Assembly (NCBI RefSeq): GCF_000508085.1
Contig: NZ_KI669560.1
Location: forward strand, 1,508,964 to 1,572,963
DNA length: 64,000 nucleotides
From: Sediminibacterium sp. C3
Lineage (GTDB): Bacteria; Bacteroidota; Bacteroidia; Chitinophagales; Chitinophagaceae
Direction of reading: 5' to 3'
Shown: piece after piece, positions 59,378-64,000 of the stretch
How the letters are laid out: every line of letters begins with the position of its first letter
Numbering within the stretch: the first letter of the stretch is position 1
Notes under the pieces: generated by a model
What the model was told of the DNA's origin: nothing
Database searches by the model: none
The model's input: the letters and a program-made list of their open reading frames with translations, nothing else
Made by a program: the position numbers and the translations under genes

Positions 59378-61021
59378 ATGAAAAAATATTTGACCTTACT
59401 GGTTTCGCCTTTCTTTTTTGCATGCGATTCTTCCACTTCAAAATTTTCTGAAGAAGATGGTCTTTCAGTATTCAACGCTGATACCCTTAAGAAACATATT
59501 GCTGTTCTTGCCTCTGATGATTTCATGGGTCGTAAACCATTCACGGAAGGAGAAACTAAAACCGTTAATTACCTGGTAGAGCAATTCAGGCAATTAGGAC
59601 TGGAGCCAGGTAATGGAGACAGTTATATTCAATCTGTACCCATGGCTAATATTCTGGCTACAGCTGCGCCTTCCATGCAAGTGAAATCCGGCAAAGGCAG
59701 TTTTATGCTAAAAGCATTTGATGATTATATTGTATGGACAGATAAAACCGATTCCAGTTTTACTTTAGATAATGCAGATCTGGTTTTTGCCGGATATGGA
59801 GTAGTAGCTCCTGAATACAATTGGAATGATTATGCAGGTTTGGATGTAAAGGGAAAGGTTGTGATGGTTATGGTGAATGATCCGGGTTTCTGGATAGGAG
59901 ATTCAAGTTTGTTTAAAGGGAAAGCAATGACCTATTATGGAAGATGGACTTACAAGTTTGAAGAAGCTGCCAGACAGGGAGCAAAAGCCTGTCTGATTAT
60001 TCACAACACTGCTGCCGCAAGTTATCCTTTCAGTGTTCAACAAAACAGTTTTAATACAACTCGTCTAAAGTTAGACAACAGAGGAAAAGATATTCCGAAC
60101 TGTGATATGATTGGCTGGATTCCGGAGCATGTAGCTAATCGCTTATTTGTTGCTTCGGGATTTGATTCTACACTGCTGAAGAAAGCCAATCAGTCTGGTT
60201 TTAAACCTGTTCCCCTGAATTTGCAGCTGACTACTTCTATGAAAGTAAAAGCCAGTTTTAATAAATCTGGTAATGTGATTGCAAAAATTACCGGAAGTAA
60301 AAGACCTGATGAAGTAATTATATATACGGCACACTGGGATCATCTGGGAATTGGAAGACCCAATAAAGATGGAGATTCAGTATACAACGGAGCATTGGAC
60401 AATGCTTCCGGAACGGCCGGTTTGATAGAAATGGCCAGAGCATTTAAAAGCATGAATAAGAAGCCGGAAAGAACCATAGTTTTTTTAGCTGTAACCGCTG
60501 AAGAACAAGGTCTGCTAGGTTCTGCATACTATGCAGAGAATCCTTTGTTTCCTGTTGACAAAACAGTTGCTAATATCAATATGGATGGTCTGAACAGATT
60601 CGGTAAAACCAAAGATATGGTTGTGGTTGGTCAAGGACAATCTGAGCTGGAAGATTACCTGAATGATGCTATTACCAAGAAGGGAGGTTATCTTTCTTTT
60701 GATCAGCATACAGAAGCCGGGTATTATTACCGATCTGATCATTTCAATTTTGCCAAAAAAGGGATTCCTGCTTTGTTTGCAAACAGTGGAAAGGATTTTG
60801 TTGGTAAAGACAGTTCATACGGTAAAGCAATGGAAAAAGAGTTTAATGAAAAACATTACCATCAGCCATCTGATCATTATGATGAAAAGTCCTGGACGGG
60901 AGAAGGAGCTATCAACGATTTACAATTGTTGTTTACCGTTGGCAGAAGAATGGCTTTTGAATCAAGTTTTCCAAAATGGAAAGAAGGCTCTGAGTTTAAA
61001 TTAACCAGAGAAAAAAAATAA
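59378..61021 (+). CDS. Lipoprotein M28-family metallopeptidase with PA domain
   Basis: A 547-residue protein with lipobox FFFACDS. A protease-associated (PA) domain lies between about residues 130 and 250. The M28 catalytic domain shows YTAHWDHLGIG (His), NGALDNASGTAG (bridging Asp), AVTAEEQGLLGS (Glu-Glu), NMDGLNRFG (Asp) and a late His in NEKHYHQPSDHYD, the full two-zinc ligand set. It should act as an aminopeptidase at the cell envelope. The stop is three bases before the next gene. Confidence 0.92.
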   Translation: MKKYLTLLVSPFFFACDSSTSKFSEEDGLSVFNADTLKKHIAVLASDDFMGRKPFTEGETKTVNYLVEQFRQLGLEPGNGDSYIQSVPMANILATAAPSMQVKSGKGSFMLKAFDDYIVWTDKTDSSFTLDNADLVFAGYGVVAPEYNWNDYAGLDVKGKVVMVMVNDPGFWIGDSSLFKGKAMTYYGRWTYKFEEAARQGAKACLIIHNTAAASYPFSVQQNSFNTTRLKLDNRGKDIPNCDMIGWIPEHVANRLFVASGFDSTLLKKANQSGFKPVPLNLQLTTSMKVKASFNKSGNVIAKITGSKRPDEVIIYTAHWDHLGIGRPNKDGDSVYNGALDNASGTAGLIEMARAFKSMNKKPERTIVFLAVTAEEQGLLGSAYYAENPLFPVDKTVANINMDGLNRFGKTKDMVVVGQGQSELEDYLNDAITKKGGYLSFDQHTEAGYYYRSDHFNFAKKGIPALFANSGKDFVGKDSSYGKAMEKEFNEKHYHQPSDHYDEKSWTGEGAINDLQLLFTVGRRMAFESSFPKWKEGSEFKLTREKK

Positions 61022-61024
61022 GCC

Positions 61025-61975
61025 ATGATAACGAAAGAAGAGATAGAAAAGGCACACGGGAAAATTAAACCATTTATTCATCATACCCCTGTTTTAACTA
61101 ATAGCAGTATCAATGAAATGGCAGGTGCAGAATTATTTTTTAAATGTGAGAATTTCCAGAAAATTGGCGCTTTCAAAATCAGGGGAGGAATGAATGCTTC
61201 CTTAAGTTTAACTCCAGAACAACTGGCCAAAGGCTTGGCTACGCATTCTTCCGGAAATCATGCGCAGGCGATTGCTTTTGCTGCAAAGACGCTAGGTACC
61301 AAGGCATATATTGTTATGCCTAGTAATTCTCCTTCTGTAAAAGTAAATGCCGTGAAAGGGTATGGTGCTGAAGTTATTTTTTGTGAACCCAATCAGGCAG
61401 CTAGAGAAACTGCTTTGCAAAAAGTAGTGGATGAAACAGGAGCAGAATTTATACACCCTTACGACGATGATAGGGTGATAACCGGTCAGGCAACCTGTGT
61501 TAAGGAATTAATTGCTACAGTACCTGGCCTTGAAGTAATTTTTACTCCTGTTGGTGGTGGTGGCTTGTTATCTGGAACAGCATTGGGCTCGCATTATTTT
61601 CATTCAGCTGCTAAGGTATATGCAGGAGAACCAGCCGGAGCTGCAGACGCTATACTGAGCTTTCAATCAGGCAAAGTTGAAAAAGCTCCTTATGTTAATA
61701 CAATTGCAGATGGGTTATTAACTACACTAAGCGAAAGAACCTTAACAATCATTCGCAAGCATGTGACTGATATATTTCTTGTGACGGAAGAAGAAATAAA
61801 GGAATCATTAAGATTGGTTTATGAGCGAATGAAAATAGTAGTAGAACCCAGTTGTGTTGTACCGCTTGCCGCAATGCTTAAAAACAAGGAACAGTTTAGC
61901 GGGAAAAGAATAGGAATTATTTTAACCGGAGGAAATGTAGATCTGAAAAAATTTTCGGAATGGTTTAATGATTAG
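61025..61975 (+). CDS. PLP-dependent threonine dehydratase / serine racemase-like enzyme
   Basis: A 316-residue fold-type II PLP enzyme. Lys51 in KIGAFKIRGG is the PLP lysine, and the glycine loop is VGGGGLLSG. The size and lack of a C-terminal ACT domain fit the catabolic threonine ammonia-lyase/serine racemase group. The reaction would be threonine to 2-oxobutyrate plus ammonia, or serine racemisation/dehydration; sequence alone does not decide. It is closely spaced (3 and 5 bp) with its neighbours, so the M28, PLP and GMC genes are probably cotranscribed. Confidence 0.9.
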   Translation: MITKEEIEKAHGKIKPFIHHTPVLTNSSINEMAGAELFFKCENFQKIGAFKIRGGMNASLSLTPEQLAKGLATHSSGNHAQAIAFAAKTLGTKAYIVMPSNSPSVKVNAVKGYGAEVIFCEPNQAARETALQKVVDETGAEFIHPYDDDRVITGQATCVKELIATVPGLEVIFTPVGGGGLLSGTALGSHYFHSAAKVYAGEPAGAADAILSFQSGKVEKAPYVNTIADGLLTTLSERTLTIIRKHVTDIFLVTEEEIKESLRLVYERMKIVVEPSCVVPLAAMLKNKEQFSGKRIGIILTGGNVDLKKFSEWFND

Positions 61976-61980
61976 CAATT

Positions 61981-63666
61981 ATGCCTGAACAGAATACCAA
62001 TTTTGATGCAATAGTAATAGGCTCTGGTATCAGTGGGGGATGGGCCGCCAAAGAACTCTGTGAAAAAGGGCTGAAAACGCTTGTATTAGAGAGGGGCAGG
62101 ATGGTAGAGCATAAAAAAGATTATCCTACAGCCAATTACCATCCCTGGGATATGCCGCATAGAGGTAATATTCCACCTCCTGAAATGGATAAGGATCCTA
62201 TTGTAAGCAACTGTTATGCTTATAAAGAGGATACAAAGCATTTTTTTGTAAAGGACAATGAACATCCATATGTACAGGAAAAACCATTCAGCTGGATAAG
62301 GGGTTATCAGGTTGGTGGTAAATCACTTTTGTGGGCAAGGCAGACCCAACGCTGGAGTCCATTTGATTTTGAAGCTCCGAAGCGTGATGGTTTTGCAGTT
62401 GACTGGCCAATTCGTTATAATGATTTGTCTGGATGGTATAGTTATGTTGAGAAATTTGTAGGAATAAGCGGTAATAAAGATGGCCTGGATACTTTGCCTG
62501 ACGGAGAATTTCTGCCTGCCTGGGAAATGAATTGTGCAGAGAAAATTATTCAGCAAAAAATTATGGAAGCGTTTCCTGATAGACATGTTGTGCAGGGTAG
62601 ATGCGCGCATTTAACACAACCCGGTGTTGAACATTTGTTGCAGGGACGGGGGCAGTGTATGGCAAGAAACTTATGTGCAAGAGGTTGCCCTTTTGGTGCT
62701 TATTTCAGCTCGAATAGTTCAACCTTGCCCGCTGCAGAAAAAACAGGTAATCTGAAAATTCAAACGCATGCAGTTGTTGATTCAATTATATATGATGAAA
62801 AGCTAGGTAAAGCAACTGGAGTAAAAGTGGTAGATGCGCTGACACATGAAGTGAAAATATATACTGCAAGAATTATTTTTGTAAATGCTTCCTGTTTAAA
62901 CTCTAATTTGATCCTGCTGAATTCACGAAGTAATTATTTCCCCGATGGATTAGGAAATAAAAATGGACTTCTGGGAAAGTATATTGCTTTTCATAATTAC
63001 CGAGGCAATATTACAGCAGCGTTTGAGGGCCCACTAGACCAGTATTATTATGGCCGCAGGCCTACTCAGCTGATGATGCCAAGTTTTAGAAATGTCTACA
63101 AGCAGAATACTGATTTTTTAAGAGGGTACATGGTACATTTTAGTGCTTCGAGGGGCCGTCCTAAGGTAGACGGGGTTGGTATTGATTTTAAAAACGCAAT
63201 TTCAGAACCCGGAGCCTGGCATATATATATGATGATGCAGGGAGAAACCATACCCAAAGTAACCAATCAAGTGTATTTAAGCGACTATGAAAGAGATGAT
63301 TGGGGCATACCTCAGCTGGTTGTGAATGTGGACTATGATGAGAATGATGAGAAGCTTTTGCAGGACTTTTTTAAGGAAGGTAAGGCAATGCTTGAAAAAG
63401 CAGGTTGTACCAATATCAATACCTGGGACAGTAAGCAACCTCCTGGCCTGGATATTCATGAAATGGGAGGTGTTAGAATGGGTAGAGACGAACATACTTC
63501 TCTCTTAAATGAATACAATCAGATGCATCATTGTAAAAATGTATTTGTTACAGATGGTGCCTGCATGACATCAACAGGAAATCAAAATCCTTCATTGACT
63601 TATATGGCAATAACAGCCAGGGCAGCTGAATACGCCGCAAGACAATTTAAGGAAGGTAAATTATAA
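61981..63666 (+). CDS. GMC-family oxidoreductase
   Basis: A 561-residue flavoenzyme. The FAD-binding motif IGSGISGGWAAKELCEKG is at the N-terminus, GGKSLLWARQTQRWSP at about residues 113-128, and the C-terminal block has GGVRMGRDE and TDGACMTSTGNQNPSLTYMA. A cysteine-containing segment ARNLCARGCPFGAYF is in the middle. It lacks a visible signal peptide. GMC enzymes oxidise alcohols or sugars; the Bacteroidota forms often act on sugars or sugar acids, but this is not shown here. Plant- or fungal-type specificity is not implied. Confidence 0.9.
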   Translation: MPEQNTNFDAIVIGSGISGGWAAKELCEKGLKTLVLERGRMVEHKKDYPTANYHPWDMPHRGNIPPPEMDKDPIVSNCYAYKEDTKHFFVKDNEHPYVQEKPFSWIRGYQVGGKSLLWARQTQRWSPFDFEAPKRDGFAVDWPIRYNDLSGWYSYVEKFVGISGNKDGLDTLPDGEFLPAWEMNCAEKIIQQKIMEAFPDRHVVQGRCAHLTQPGVEHLLQGRGQCMARNLCARGCPFGAYFSSNSSTLPAAEKTGNLKIQTHAVVDSIIYDEKLGKATGVKVVDALTHEVKIYTARIIFVNASCLNSNLILLNSRSNYFPDGLGNKNGLLGKYIAFHNYRGNITAAFEGPLDQYYYGRRPTQLMMPSFRNVYKQNTDFLRGYMVHFSASRGRPKVDGVGIDFKNAISEPGAWHIYMMMQGETIPKVTNQVYLSDYERDDWGIPQLVVNVDYDENDEKLLQDFFKEGKAMLEKAGCTNINTWDSKQPPGLDIHEMGGVRMGRDEHTSLLNEYNQMHHCKNVFVTDGACMTSTGNQNPSLTYMAITARAAEYAARQFKEGKL

Positions 63667-63692
63667 CAGGCTAGTGTTCTCTGTTATTAGAA

Positions 63693-64000
63693 TTATCTGG
63701 CTTGTTTTAACTTCCATAATTGACCTTCGTAAAAGAAGGGCTTTAACTGGATATAATATTTGTCATGATCTACAATAAAATCGTACACTAAATCGAAACG
63801 ATTCTGCATGTATTTATAAAATTTGGGCTTACTGTAAAACCAGCAAGTGTAGGAAGCCGGGGAACCATAATAAACCGGTGGAACATGTTGAATAGCAATT
63901 CGGTCACGGTCTTCGTCGTTGAATGCTATATAATCGATGTATAAATATTTCACGCCGCTTAATACAATCTGGTCCAGGAGTTCATAGGTTTTTTCTATAT
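63693..64000 (-). CDS. TIGR04325-type methyltransferase, C-terminal part (5' end outside window)
   Basis: The frame runs off the window end: codons are open upstream of the GTG at 63953 (IEKTYELLDQIVLSG), so this GTG is internal. The visible 102 codons contain IDYIAFNDEDRDRIAIQHVPP, FYSKPKFYKYM and a C-terminal region, matching the end of the TIGR04325 family, a methyltransferase group found in Bacteroidota surface polysaccharide clusters. The SAM-binding part lies beyond the window. It converges on the GMC gene. Confidence 0.7.
   Translation of the reverse strand, partial: IEKTYELLDQIVLSGVKYLYIDYIAFNDEDRDRIAIQHVPPVYYGSPASYTCWFYSKPKFYKYMQNRFDLVYDFIVDHDKYYIQLKPFFYEGQLWKLKQAR

Overview
The window is a 64 kb piece of a Bacteroidota chromosome, most likely from the family Chitinophagaceae (a Sediminibacterium-like genus would fit, but that is a guess). 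The evidence is moderate-to-low GC, TAnnTTTG-type -7 promoter elements (several with TTTG 19 bp upstream), no obvious Shine-Dalgarno sequences, type IX secretion (T9SS) sorting domains, a PorP/SprF protein, the Bacteroidota-type omega subunit next to bamD, DUF4835/DUF4296 genes, and many lipoproteins and PKD-domain exported proteins.

Layout. 1-5310: the spc part of the ribosomal protein operon (rplX, cut by the window edge, to secY), closed by a strong hairpin terminator after secY. 5340-11514: map, a flavoprotein, a CBS protein, a large secreted metalloprotease and two small secreted proteins, one frameshifted. 11656-16198: rpsA, bamD, rpoZ, DUF4835, DUF4296. 16201-18578: CoA-transferase pair, peroxiredoxin, a tiny protein that is almost only a T9SS sorting domain. 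18651-21671: rRNA methyltransferase, grpE, dnaJ. 21712-27273 (minus strand): VWA protein, hpt, glucosaminidase/LysM, O-methyltransferase, Na+/solute symporter. 27351-35650: LOG-family enzyme, outer-membrane protein, GlcD-like oxidase, pckA, deoxynucleoside kinase, trpS, recG. 35660-40363: a 1218-residue T9SS type B PKD protein paired with PorP/SprF. 40406-50985: housekeeping genes (pepP, pssA, purS, rsmI, M1 peptidase, rsmG, glycosyltransferase, tgt, lptF/G, citrate synthase). 51014-52310: an IS3-family insertion sequence. 52374-55644: four exported proteins of mostly unknown function. 55731-56292: an unusual tRNA-Ala/GIY-YIG nuclease locus with partial tRNA copies. 56392-64000: two paralogous PKD lipoproteins, a monooxygenase-fold protein, M28 peptidase, threonine-dehydratase-like enzyme, GMC oxidoreductase and the 3' part of a TIGR04325-type methyltransferase.

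The most interesting region is 55731-56292. A complete tRNA-Ala(GGC) is followed by a small GIY-YIG nuclease gene. Beyond the nuclease stop codon the 3' half of the tRNA and its terminator hairpin are repeated almost exactly. Upstream of the tRNA, directly behind a near-consensus promoter, sits a copy of its 5' half. In both partial copies the anticodon arm is replaced by a perfect palindrome. The arrangement looks like a small mobile or homing element that lives in tRNA genes and copies their ends.

Other points: two genes (10733-11049 and 43443-45304) have single-base frameshifts in homopolymer runs inside or just after signal peptides; recG has no standard start codon for its conserved N-terminus; pckA has a palindromic operator-like site; tgt lacks the three zinc cysteines; and the IS lies between citrate synthase and a likely shared terminator.
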